From NCBI GenBank assembly GCA_019414725.1, contig DXLM01000056.1, positions 1 to 20,721 on the forward strand: a stretch of 20,721 nt of DNA, read 5' to 3'. This document shows positions 1-7,448 of this stretch, piece after piece. Made by a program: the position numbers and the translations under genes. Source of the DNA: Bacteroides sp. Lineage in GTDB: Bacteria > Bacteroidota > Bacteroidia > Bacteroidales > Bacteroidaceae. Below the pieces are notes generated by a model. The model did not search any database, was not told where the DNA came from, and saw only the letters and a program-made list of their open reading frames with translations. Every line of letters starts with the position of its first letter. Within the stretch, counting starts at the first letter, position 1.

Positions 1-20
1 AATTATAAATACAAGCCAAT

Positions 21-962
21 ATGGAAAATAGAAGTTTAGTTACTATTGCCGAACACTCGAAAGAGAAAATCCTCTACCTTTTGGAGATGGCAAAAGAGTT
101 TGAAAAGAAGCCTAACCGTAAAATCTTGGACGGCAAAGTTGTTGCCACCCTTTTCTTTGAGCCCTCCACCCGTACACGACTCAGTTTTGAAACCGCTGCA
201 AACAGACTGGGAGCCCGCGTTATCGGATTTACCGATCCCAAAGTAACCAGTTCTTCAAAAGGAGAAACATTGAAAGATACCATCATGATGGTAAGCAATT
301 ACGCCGACATCATCGTAATGCGCCATTTTCTGGAAGGTGCCGCAAGATATGCCAGCGAAGTCGCCCCGGTGCCCATTGTCAATGCCGGAGACGGAGCCAA
401 CCAACATCCGTCACAAACCATGCTAGACCTCTACTCCATATACAAAACACAGGGAACGCTTGAAAATTTAAACATCTATCTAGTAGGCGACTTGAAATAC
501 GGACGAACTGTTCATTCTTTGCTGATGGCTATGCGTCATTTCAACCCCACTTTCCATTTCATCGCTCCGGAAGAGTTGAAAATGCCTGAAGAATATAAAA
601 TCTACTGCAAGGAGCACCATATTAAATACAAAGAGTACACAGACTTTAACGAAGAAACCATTGCTGACGCCGACATTCTTTACATGACCCGTGTACAACG
701 CGAACGTTTCACCGACCTGATGGAATATGAACGTGTGAAAGATGTATATATATTAAGGAATAAGATGCTGGAGCATACCCGCCCCAATCTGCGTATCCTG
801 CACCCTCTGCCCCGCGTCAACGAAATAGCTTACGATGTGGATGAGAATCCGAAAGCTTACTATTTCCAACAGGCACAAAACGGACTTTATGCGCGCCAGG
901 CCATCCTTTGTGATGTATTGGGCATAACCTTGAATGATGTTATAGAAGATGCAAAAAAGTAA
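21..962 (+). CDS. pyrB: Aspartate carbamoyltransferase catalytic subunit
   Basis: Catalyses carbamoyl phosphate + L-aspartate to N-carbamoyl-L-aspartate, the committed step of pyrimidine synthesis, in the cytoplasm. The 313-aa length fits the family. Seen in the sequence: the carbamoyl-phosphate loop FEPSTRTR (residues 46-53), the SSSKGET loop contributed to the neighbouring subunit (77-83), HPSQ (129-132), the aspartate-domain segment GDLKYGRTVHS (156-166) and HPLPR (261-265). All expected active-site motifs are intact. The start is ATG at 21, only 20 bp inside the window, so its promoter cannot be judged. The regulatory subunit pyrI follows after 8 bp, which supports a class B (PyrB6-PyrI6) holoenzyme with nucleotide control. 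Identification is very secure. Confidence 0.98.
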   Translation: MENRSLVTIAEHSKEKILYLLEMAKEFEKKPNRKILDGKVVATLFFEPSTRTRLSFETAANRLGARVIGFTDPKVTSSSKGETLKDTIMMVSNYADIIVMRHFLEGAARYASEVAPVPIVNAGDGANQHPSQTMLDLYSIYKTQGTLENLNIYLVGDLKYGRTVHSLLMAMRHFNPTFHFIAPEELKMPEEYKIYCKEHHIKYKEYTDFNEETIADADILYMTRVQRERFTDLMEYERVKDVYILRNKMLEHTRPNLRILHPLPRVNEIAYDVDENPKAYYFQQAQNGLYARQAILCDVLGITLNDVIEDAKK

Positions 963-970
963 AAACAAAA

Positions 971-1438
971 ATGAAGATGAGCGATAATAAACAAGCATTG
1001 CAGGTAGCCGCTTTGAAAAACGGCACTGTTATAGACCATATACCTTCCGATAAATTGTTTACTGTAGTCGCCCTATTGGGCTTGCAGGATTCTGACTCTA
1101 ACATAACCATCGGAAACAACTTCGAGAGCAAAAAATTAGGCAAAAAAGGAATTATAAAAGTGGCCGACCGCTTTTTTACTGATGAGGAAATAAGCCGCCT
1201 TTCTGTAGTAGCCCCGAATGTAAAACTGAACATTATCCGTGACTATGAGGTGGTAGAGAAGAAACAAGTCCTGATGCCTGAGGAATTACGTGGCATCGTA
1301 AAATGCGCCAATCCCAAATGTATCACCAACAATGAGCCAATGACCACCCTGTTTCATGTAATTGACAAAGAACATGGAATCTTGAAATGTCATTACTGCG
1401 AAAAGGAACAAAGTAAAGAAGGTATCAAACTACTGTAA
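971..1438 (+). CDS. pyrI: Aspartate carbamoyltransferase regulatory subunit
   Basis: Non-catalytic partner of PyrB. In the characterised enteric enzyme it binds CTP/ATP at its N-terminal domain and PyrB through a C-terminal zinc domain. The 155-aa length is normal. The four zinc cysteines are visible as C112-x4-C117 and C140-x2-C143 near the C terminus. The N-terminal segment (ALKNGTVIDHIPSDKLF) matches the allosteric domain start. Either ATG at 971 or the one at 977 could be used (MKMSDN or MSDN); 971 gives 8 bp to the pyrB stop. The stop codon TAA shares its last A with the next gene's ATG, so pyrI and the flavin reductase are probably translationally coupled. Allosteric behaviour in this organism is inferred from the family. 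Confidence 0.97.
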   Translation: MKMSDNKQALQVAALKNGTVIDHIPSDKLFTVVALLGLQDSDSNITIGNNFESKKLGKKGIIKVADRFFTDEEISRLSVVAPNVKLNIIRDYEVVEKKQVLMPEELRGIVKCANPKCITNNEPMTTLFHVIDKEHGILKCHYCEKEQSKEGIKLL

Positions 1439-2031
1439 TGAATATGAAACAAGACTGGAAACCGGGAACTATGATTTACCCTCTTCCGGCCCTACTGGTA
1501 AGTTGCGGAAGTACGGAAGAAGAATATAACATTATCACAGTGGCATGGGCAGGTACTATTTGTACCAACCCCGCCATGTGTTATATATCCGTGCGTCCGG
1601 AACGCCATTCCTATCCCATTCTGAAACGGAATATGGAATTCGTCATCAACCTTACTACCAAAAGCATGGCGTTCGCTACCGACTGGTGCGGAGTGCGTTC
1701 GGGCAAAGATTATAATAAATTTGAAGAAATGAAGCTGACCCCGGGAAAAGCAAAAATAGTCAGTGCTCCCATCATCGAAGAATCCCCACTCTGTATAGAA
1801 TGCAGAGTAAAGGAAATCATCTCACTAGGATCTCATGATATGTTCATAGCCGATGTGGTAAATGTAAAAGCCGACGATAAATACCTGAATGCGGAAACAG
1901 GAAAATTCGAATTATCCGAAGCCAACCCGTTAGTCTATGTTCATGGCGGATATTTTGAACTAGGACCGAAAATCGGGAAGTTTGGCTGGTCTGTAGAAAA
2001 GAACAGATCACAGACCAAGGAAAAATCCTAA
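1438..2031 (+). CDS. Flavin reductase family protein (flavoredoxin-like)
   Basis: A 197-aa protein of the flavin reductase-like / FMN-binding split-barrel family. Members bind FMN and pass electrons from NAD(P)H or from a partner protein; the partner here is unknown. Recognisable segments are the N-terminal YPLPALLVSCG strand (residues 14-24), NIITVAWAGTICTNP (31-45), the SVRPERHSYP phosphate-contact region (51-60), NMEFVINL (65-72) and the C-terminal HGGYFELG (169-176). There is no signal peptide, so it should be cytoplasmic. Its ATG overlaps the pyrI stop by one base; a second ATG lies at 1444. The barrel gene follows after 9 bp, so it sits inside a pyrB-led transcript. A functional tie to pyrimidine synthesis is not evident and may only reflect co-transcription. 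Confidence 0.88.
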   Translation: MNMKQDWKPGTMIYPLPALLVSCGSTEEEYNIITVAWAGTICTNPAMCYISVRPERHSYPILKRNMEFVINLTTKSMAFATDWCGVRSGKDYNKFEEMKLTPGKAKIVSAPIIEESPLCIECRVKEIISLGSHDMFIADVVNVKADDKYLNAETGKFELSEANPLVYVHGGYFELGPKIGKFGWSVEKNRSQTKEKS

Positions 2032-2040
2032 AAATATCTC

Positions 2041-2760
2041 ATGAAGAAACTCCTTTTATTAATCGCTTTATTACTTCCTGCCCTGTTCGTTACAGCACAA
2101 GGAATAAAGAATGGTCTGAAAGAGGAACCTAAGATCAATGTGGGAATAAAAGGAGGTTTCAACTCTTCCATGTATTTTACCAGTCGGTTAGAACTAGATG
2201 GAGAACGAATGGAAGATGTGCAAAATAATTATAAAGTAGGCTATTTTGCCGCCATGTTTTTTCGGGTGCACATGAAAAGGCATTTCATCCAACCCGAAAT
2301 TATGTATAATATTTATAAAGGTGAAATAGCTTTCAATAAAAATCAAAATAAAGAAAACACCCTTCCCGAGCTTGCTAAACTGAACAGCACGATTCACTCT
2401 TTGGAGCTACCTATATTATATGGTTATAGTTTTGTAAAAAGCAGGCCTTACGGCATGGCACTTTTTATCGGTCCCAAACTGGAATATGTATGGAAACATA
2501 AGACTTCCGAAGAGTTTGAAGGATTTGGATATTCTGGTATAAAAGAAGAATTACACCCCATTAATATAAGTTCTGTTATCGGATTAGGAGTAAATATTGC
2601 TAATATATTCTTTGATTTCCGGTATGAAATCGGACTCACCAATATCTCCAAATCAATCATTTATGAAAAAGACACAAATGGAATAATATCCCAAGAAAAA
2701 GGTATCTTCATTAACCGGCACCGCAATGTACTAAGTTTCTCGCTAGGAGTTATTTTCTAA
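2041..2760 (+). CDS. Outer-membrane beta-barrel protein (PorT-like family)
   Basis: 239 aa starting with a clear signal peptide (MKKLLLLIALLLPALFVTAQ, probable cleavage near residues 19-20). The mature protein shows alternating beta-strand patterns: VGIKGGFNSSM (34-44), then a segment reading GYFAAMFFRV followed by FIQPEIMYN, which is the usual arrangement of small Bacteroidetes barrels of the PorT/OMP_b-brl_2 type. It ends in LSFSLGVIF with a terminal phenylalanine, as many barrel proteins do. Predicted location is the outer membrane; the cargo or role is unknown. It lies 9 bp after the flavin reductase and has no visible promoter of its own, so it is probably the last gene of the pyrB run. 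The family call is moderately firm; a specific function cannot be assigned. Confidence 0.8.
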   Translation: MKKLLLLIALLLPALFVTAQGIKNGLKEEPKINVGIKGGFNSSMYFTSRLELDGERMEDVQNNYKVGYFAAMFFRVHMKRHFIQPEIMYNIYKGEIAFNKNQNKENTLPELAKLNSTIHSLELPILYGYSFVKSRPYGMALFIGPKLEYVWKHKTSEEFEGFGYSGIKEELHPINISSVIGLGVNIANIFFDFRYEIGLTNISKSIIYEKDTNGIISQEKGIFINRHRNVLSFSLGVIF

Positions 2761-2930
2761 AGTAGGAAGCTTTCTCTAAGTAGATATCATAATGCCACAT
2801 TTATATCCTTTTCTTTCCTCAAAACGCCCTTATCTTCAACTCTTTCAGCAGCTTCAGACCTTACTACACGACAAAAAGAAAGTCATATATCTTTTTTCCG
2901 TAACCTCACCAAATATTTTCCTCTAAATAA

Positions 2931-2961
2931 TTTCCTTATATTCTAAAATTACTTAACTTTG
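2931..2961 (+). promoter_or_regulatory. Bacteroides-type promoter of glyA
   Basis: A -33-like TTTC (2931-2934), a 19-bp spacer and a -7 box TAACTTTG (2954-2961) match the Bacteroides consensus TTTG-N19-21-TAnnTTTG with one change in the upstream element. The glyA ATG lies about 45 bp downstream, leaving a short A-rich leader. Confidence 0.65.
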
Positions 2962-3006
2962 TGAACTCAGAATCGAATATCGCACATAAACTTATTATAA
3001 AAAGAA

Positions 3007-4287
3007 ATGAAAAGAGACGATTTGATTTTCGACATTATCGAAAAAGAGCATCAACGCCAGCTCAAAGGTATCGAGCTGATCGCATCCGAAAACTTTGTTA
3101 GTGACCAAGTAATGCAAGCCATGGGTTCTTGCCTTACCAACAAGTATGCTGAAGGGTATCCCGGCAAGCGCTACTATGGCGGTTGCGAAGTGGTAGACCA
3201 GAGCGAACAAATCGCTATCGACAGACTAAAACAAATATTTGGAGCAGAATGGGCTAATGTACAACCTCATTCCGGAGCACAGGCTAATGCTGCTGTATTT
3301 CTGGCCGTTTTGAATCCGGGTGATAAATTTATGGGATTAAATTTGGCCCATGGTGGTCACTTGTCACATGGTTCATTGGTAAACACATCCGGAATTATTT
3401 ATACTCCGTGTGAATACAACCTGAACAAAGAAACAGGTCGTGTAGATTACGATCAGATGGAAGAAATCGCATTACGTGAAAAACCCAAAATGATTATCGG
3501 TGGCGGTTCTGCATATTCTCGCGAGTGGGACTACAAACGTATGCGTGAAATCGCAGATAAAGTGGGAGCCATCCTGATGATTGATATGGCCCACCCTGCC
3601 GGACTGATTGCTGCCGGACTGTTGGACAACCCGGTTAAATATGCTCATATCGTCACTTCAACAACCCATAAAACCCTTCGTGGCCCTCGTGGCGGTGTCA
3701 TCATGATGGGTAAAGACTTCCCTAACCCATGGGGCAAGAAAACTCCAAAAGGTGAAATCAAGATGATGTCACAACTTTTGGATTCTGCTGTATTCCCTGG
3801 TATACAAGGTGGCCCGTTGGAACATGTCATCGCAGCCAAAGCTGTTGCATTCGGTGAATGTTTACAGCCGGAATACAAAGAATATCAAACACAAGTAAAA
3901 AAGAATGCAGCCGTATTGGCACAGGCTTTGATTGACCGTGGCTTTACGATCGTTTCCGGTGGTACAGACAACCACTCCATGCTGGTAGACCTGCGTACCA
4001 AATACCCTGATCTGACAGGCAAAGTAGCAGAAAAAGCATTGGTTGCTGCTGATATCACTGTAAACAAGAACATGGTCCCATTTGACAGCCGTTCTGCTTT
4101 CCAAACTTCAGGTATCCGTTTGGGAACTCCCGCTATCACAACTCGCGGAGCAAAAGAAGACTTGATGTTGGAAATCGCCGAAATGATTGAGACAGTTCTT
4201 TCAAACGTAGACAATGAAGAAGTAATTGCACAAGTTCGTGCACGCGTAAACGAAACAATGAAGAAATATCCTATTTTCGCTTACTAA
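3007..4287 (+). CDS. glyA: Serine hydroxymethyltransferase
   Basis: PLP enzyme interconverting serine + tetrahydrofolate and glycine + 5,10-methylene-tetrahydrofolate. It is a main source of one-carbon units for purine, thymidylate and methionine synthesis. The 426-aa length is standard. Seen: ELIASENF (23-30), YAEGYPGKRYYGG (47-59), the HSGAQAN segment (88-94), the cofactor aspartate region IDMAHPAGL (192-200) and the Schiff-base lysine K222 in the STTHKTLRGPRGG segment (218-230). Every hallmark is intact. It has its own promoter upstream and a long hairpin terminator downstream (4310-4376), so it is probably monocistronic. Cytoplasmic; identification very secure. Confidence 0.98.
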   Translation: MKRDDLIFDIIEKEHQRQLKGIELIASENFVSDQVMQAMGSCLTNKYAEGYPGKRYYGGCEVVDQSEQIAIDRLKQIFGAEWANVQPHSGAQANAAVFLAVLNPGDKFMGLNLAHGGHLSHGSLVNTSGIIYTPCEYNLNKETGRVDYDQMEEIALREKPKMIIGGGSAYSREWDYKRMREIADKVGAILMIDMAHPAGLIAAGLLDNPVKYAHIVTSTTHKTLRGPRGGVIMMGKDFPNPWGKKTPKGEIKMMSQLLDSAVFPGIQGGPLEHVIAAKAVAFGECLQPEYKEYQTQVKKNAAVLAQALIDRGFTIVSGGTDNHSMLVDLRTKYPDLTGKVAEKALVAADITVNKNMVPFDSRSAFQTSGIRLGTPAITTRGAKEDLMLEIAEMIETVLSNVDNEEVIAQVRARVNETMKKYPIFAY

Positions 4288-4309
4288 TCAACGACTTCTA
4301 TCAATATAC

Positions 4310-4376
4310 TCATAAAAGACTTTGGAGTTTTTGAAAAAGCTTTATCCTTCTTCAAGAACTTCAAAGTTTTTTATGA
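4310..4376 (+). terminator. Long hairpin terminator after glyA
   Basis: Arms 4310-4339 and 4347-4376 form an almost continuous 30-bp stem with one A/C mismatch and three G-T pairs, closing a 7-base loop (4340-4346). The right arm carries a run of T (4367-4372) pairing with an upstream A run. It starts 22 bp after the glyA stop codon. Confidence 0.8.
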
Positions 4377-4452
4377 AACATCCAGACCATTTAAAAAGAG
4401 TAATAGAAAAGTATTTTTATCAGCATTCCCCACAGAAATCAGTATAAATTTC

Positions 4453-4460
4453 TACCTTTG
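4453..4460 (+). promoter_or_regulatory. Candidate -7 box upstream of the MATE gene
   Basis: TACCTTTG fits TAnnTTTG and lies 25 bp before the MATE ATG. No good TTTG is found 19-21 bp upstream, so only the -7 element is supported. Confidence 0.45.
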
Positions 4461-4485
4461 CAGACAATTTATCCGTTAATGACGA

Positions 4486-5829
4486 ATGAAAGGAACTAAG
4501 AATCTGACTCAAGGCCCTATCCTAAAGCAATTGTTTACTTTGGCAATGCCCATTATGGCTACTTCATTCATACAAATGGCATATAGTCTGACCGACATGG
4601 CTTGGGTAGGAAGAATAGGAAGTGAGGCAATAGCCGCCGTAGGTTCGGTAGGAATTCTTACATGGATGTCCACATCTATCTCTCTTCTGAACAAAGTAGG
4701 TTCGGAAGTCAGCGTAGGACAAGCCATCGGGGCACAAAACGAGCAAGCTGCCCGTGCGTTCGCATCACATAATCTTACCTTGTCCTTACTTATATCATTG
4801 AGCTGGGGAGCATTGTTATTTATCTTTGCCACCCCTATTATCAGTATCTATGAACTAGAACCTCATATAGCCAAGATGGCTGTGGAATATCTACGGATTA
4901 TAGCAACCGCCTTTCCATTCGTCTTTTTATCAGCTGCCTTTACAGGGATATTCAATGCCGCCGGACGAAGCAAAATACCTTTTTCCATTAACGGTATCGG
5001 ACTGATTACAAATATAATACTGGATCCTATCTTTATCTTTGGTTTAAGCTGGGGAACTACGGGAGCAGCAATTGCCACTTGGCTGGCCGAAGCTACGGTA
5101 TGCATACTGTTTATCTATCAATTGAAACAAAAGAAAATATTATGGGATGATTTTCGGTTATTTACTAAACTGAAAAAACAATATACACGCCACATTTTGA
5201 AAATAGGATTACCAGTAGCGGCACTCAATACATTATTCGCTTTCGTCAATATGTTTCTCGGAAGAACCGCCACAGAACAAGGTGGTCATTTAGGGCTGAT
5301 GGCACTCACCACCGGAGGACAAATCGAAGCTATCACCTGGAACACCTCCCAAGGCTTTTCTACAGCTCTCAGTGCCTTTGTAGCTCAGAATTATGCAGCG
5401 CGGCAAATCTCCCGTGTGCTGAAAGCCTATCGCACCACTTTATGGATGACATTTATATTCGGATCTTTCTGCACATTCCTTTTTATATGTTATGGAAACG
5501 AAATATTTTCTATCTTTGTTCCTGAAAAAGCAGCTTACGAAACCGGTGGTGTCTTTCTACGTATTGACGGATACTCGCAACTATTTATGATGCTGGAAAT
5601 TACCATACAGGGCGTATTTTATGGAATGGGGCGCACCATGCCTCCTGCCGTAATCAGCGTCACCTGTAACTATCTGCGCATCCCGATGGCACTGTTGTTT
5701 GTATCATGGGGCTGGGGTTTGCCGGGTATTTGGTGGAGCATAAGCATCACTAGCACTATGAAAGGAATTATTTGTCTGATCTGGTTTATGCTTATCAAGA
5801 AGAAAGCTTTAAATTATCAGGCCGTTTAA
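4486..5829 (+). CDS. MATE family efflux transporter
   Basis: 447-aa polytopic membrane protein of the multidrug and toxic compound extrusion family, which exports cationic drugs, dyes or metabolites using a Na+ or H+ gradient. The opening is typical (KNLTQGPILKQLFTLAMPIM, residues 4-23), followed by the MAYSLTDMAWVGRIG segment of helix 1-2 (32-46). Two MatE halves can be followed at about residues 17-177 and 240-400, with roughly 12 hydrophobic helices in total. The substrate cannot be read from the sequence. It lies 198 bp after glyA, beyond that gene's terminator and behind a candidate -7 box, so it appears to be separately transcribed. The OmpA lipoprotein gene follows after 36 bp with no terminator seen between them. 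Confidence 0.93.
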   Translation: MKGTKNLTQGPILKQLFTLAMPIMATSFIQMAYSLTDMAWVGRIGSEAIAAVGSVGILTWMSTSISLLNKVGSEVSVGQAIGAQNEQAARAFASHNLTLSLLISLSWGALLFIFATPIISIYELEPHIAKMAVEYLRIIATAFPFVFLSAAFTGIFNAAGRSKIPFSINGIGLITNIILDPIFIFGLSWGTTGAAIATWLAEATVCILFIYQLKQKKILWDDFRLFTKLKKQYTRHILKIGLPVAALNTLFAFVNMFLGRTATEQGGHLGLMALTTGGQIEAITWNTSQGFSTALSAFVAQNYAARQISRVLKAYRTTLWMTFIFGSFCTFLFICYGNEIFSIFVPEKAAYETGGVFLRIDGYSQLFMMLEITIQGVFYGMGRTMPPAVISVTCNYLRIPMALLFVSWGWGLPGIWWSISITSTMKGIICLIWFMLIKKKALNYQAV

Positions 5830-5865
5830 TGAACAATTTTTGCATTAAGTCATTAATATATTAAA

Positions 5866-6597
5866 ATGAACATGATTATGAAAAAGACTAAAATTATGGC
5901 TTTATTACTGAGTGCTACATTAGTATTCAGTGGATGTGGTAACATGAATAATACCGCTAAAGGCGGTCTGATCGGCGGCGGCGGCGGTGCAGCATTGGGA
6001 GCAATTATCGGTGGAATAGCCGGACATGGTAAAGGTGCGGCTATTGGTGCGGCAGTAGGTGCGGCAGTAGGTACAGGTGCCGGTGTGTTAATTGGGAAAA
6101 AAATGGATAAAGCAGCAGAAGAAGCTGCTCAAATCCAAGGAGCGCAGGTAGAACAAGTAACAGATAACAATGGCCTTCAGGCTGTAAAAGTTACTTTTGA
6201 TTCCGGTATTCTCTTCAATACAGGAAATGCAGCCTTGAGTGCACAAGCGAAATCAGCCTTGAGTAAGTTTGCAAACAACGTATTGAACCAGAACAGAGAT
6301 ATGGATGTATCCATTTATGGATATACAGACAACCAGGGCTGGAGAAACAGTACAGCTGAACAAAGTATCCAAAAAAACCTCAATCTGTCACAAGAACGCG
6401 CTCAAAGTGTGGCTAGTTATCTGTTGGGTTGCGGTGTAAGTAATTCCCAGATCAAGTCCGTAGAAGGCTTAGGTCAAGCAGATCCGATAGGTAATAATGA
6501 CACAGCCGAGGGACGCCAGCAGAACCGTCGTGTAGAAGTATATATGTATGCCAGCCAACAGATGATTCAGCAAGCGGAAGCAGGAACACTGAAATGA
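5866..6597 (+). CDS. OmpA-family lipoprotein with glycine-zipper domain
   Basis: 243 aa. A signal peptide ends in the lipobox FSGC, making C24 the probable lipidated residue. Next comes a glycine-zipper region (about 33-77; GGLIGGGGGAALGAIIGG and GAAVGAAVGTGAGVLIG) that could insert into or pack against the membrane, then an OmpA-like C-terminal domain (about 105-230). In that domain, D155 of YGYTDNQG and R178 of NLSQERAQS occupy the usual diaminopimelate-contacting positions, so it should anchor the envelope to peptidoglycan. Three ATGs (5866, 5872, 5878) could start it; the last gives the cleanest signal peptide (MKKTKIMALLL). A perfect 12-bp duplication in the zipper region lies at 6046-6069. 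A terminator follows at 6673-6713. Confidence 0.9.
   Translation: MNMIMKKTKIMALLLSATLVFSGCGNMNNTAKGGLIGGGGGAALGAIIGGIAGHGKGAAIGAAVGAAVGTGAGVLIGKKMDKAAEEAAQIQGAQVEQVTDNNGLQAVKVTFDSGILFNTGNAALSAQAKSALSKFANNVLNQNRDMDVSIYGYTDNQGWRNSTAEQSIQKNLNLSQERAQSVASYLLGCGVSNSQIKSVEGLGQADPIGNNDTAEGRQQNRRVEVYMYASQQMIQQAEAGTLK
6034..6069 (+). repeat. 12-bp tandem repeat in the glycine-zipper coding region
   Basis: GGTGCGGCAGTA occurs twice in direct tandem (6046-6057 and 6058-6069), preceded by a diverged unit GGTGCGGCTATT (6034-6045). The units encode GAAI-GAAV-GAAV, so unit changes keep the frame. Confidence 0.85.
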
Positions 6598-6618
6598 TAT
6601 CAATGACGTTATTGTAGA

Positions 6619-6633
6619 GCGTATCCAATACGC
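6619..6633. repeat. Short palindrome, possibly REP-like
   Basis: GCGTATCCAATACGC is a perfect 6-bp inverted repeat around CCA, lying in a 128-bp gap between the OmpA lipoprotein gene and mtgA and outside the terminator stem. It resembles intergenic GCGTAT/ATACGC palindromes I associate with Bacteroidales genomes. Whether it is repeated in this genome cannot be seen from one window. Confidence 0.35.
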
Positions 6634-6672
6634 CCGAACCAACGGTCACAACATTGGAATAACATATAAAAT

Positions 6673-6713
6673 AAACCAATTTCGGACAGGTTATTTCTGC
6701 CCGAAATTGGTTT
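6673..6713 (+). terminator. Intrinsic terminator after the OmpA lipoprotein gene
   Basis: Arms 6673-6685 (AAACCAATTTCGG) and 6701-6713 are perfectly complementary over 13 bp, extended by 3 more pairs after one mismatch, with a 7-base loop. TTTT (6711-6714) closes it. It ends only 12 bp before the mtgA ATG. Confidence 0.85.
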
Positions 6714-6725
6714 TAATACACAAGC

Positions 6726-7448
6726 ATGAAAAAAAAGATTTTAAAATTCATCCGCAATCTGCTGCTTTTTTTCTTTGGTTCTTCCATTCTCGCAGTTATC
6801 GTTTTACGATTTATTCCGGTTTACTTTACCCCGTTGATGTTTATCCGTACTACCCAGCAAATCATTCATGGAGAAGATATAAAGTGGAAACACTCTTGGC
6901 TACCTAAAGAAAACATATCCCCTCATCTGTCTATGGCTGTTATTGCCTCTGAAGACAATCGCTTTGCCGAGCATAATGGTTTTGACTTCAAAGAAATAGA
7001 GAAAGCCTTAAAAGAAAACAAGAACCGAAAACGCCCTCGAGGTGCCAGTACTATCAGCCAACAGACAGCCAAAAACATTTTCTTGTGGCCTGCTTCTTCT
7101 TGGATCAGGAAAGGACTTGAAGTGTATTTCACCACCTTGATAGAACTATTTTGGAACAAGGAACGGATTATGGAAGTCTATCTGAACTCTATAGAAATGG
7201 GAAATGGTATCTATGGTGCCGAAGCAGTAGCTCGTGAACACTTTCACAAGAATGCCAGCAAACTGACACCGGAAGAATGCGCACTAATTGCAGCCAGCCT
7301 TCCCAATCCTCGCAAATTCAATTCAAGCAGACCTGGCAACTACATGCTTAAAAGACAAAAGAAGATACTTTATCTTATGAAATGCGTCCCTACATTTCCG
7401 CCCAAACAAGATACGTCCTCTACGGTTTCAAAGAAGAAAAAGAAATAA
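6726..7448 (+). CDS. mtgA: Monofunctional peptidoglycan glycosyltransferase
   Basis: GT51 enzyme that polymerises lipid II into glycan strands without a transpeptidase domain. 240 aa, close to the usual MtgA size. One N-terminal membrane anchor (about 10-30) is followed by the catalytic domain. GT51 motifs are present in order: EDNRFAEHNGFD (76-87, catalytic E76), GASTISQQTAKN (106-117), RKGLE (128-132) and KERIMEVYLNSIEMG (145-159). The C terminus is an extra basic tail ending in five lysines. The ATG at 6726 lies immediately after the upstream gene's terminator, so its own promoter is hard to place; readthrough is possible. Its last 29 bp overlap the 3' end of the convergent DUF1460 gene, and its terminator lies inside that gene. 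Confidence 0.95.
   Translation: MKKKILKFIRNLLLFFFGSSILAVIVLRFIPVYFTPLMFIRTTQQIIHGEDIKWKHSWLPKENISPHLSMAVIASEDNRFAEHNGFDFKEIEKALKENKNRKRPRGASTISQQTAKNIFLWPASSWIRKGLEVYFTTLIELFWNKERIMEVYLNSIEMGNGIYGAEAVAREHFHKNASKLTPEECALIAASLPNPRKFNSSRPGNYMLKRQKKILYLMKCVPTFPPKQDTSSTVSKKKKK

Noticed and set aside
2792..2926. A 44-codon reading frame on the + strand between the barrel gene and glyA
   Set aside because: It has no signal peptide, motif or recognisable start context, and its end runs into the glyA promoter region. Chance frame more likely.
3885..4214. 109-codon minus-strand frame inside glyA
   Set aside because: glyA is intact with all active-site motifs; the antisense frame is a shadow.
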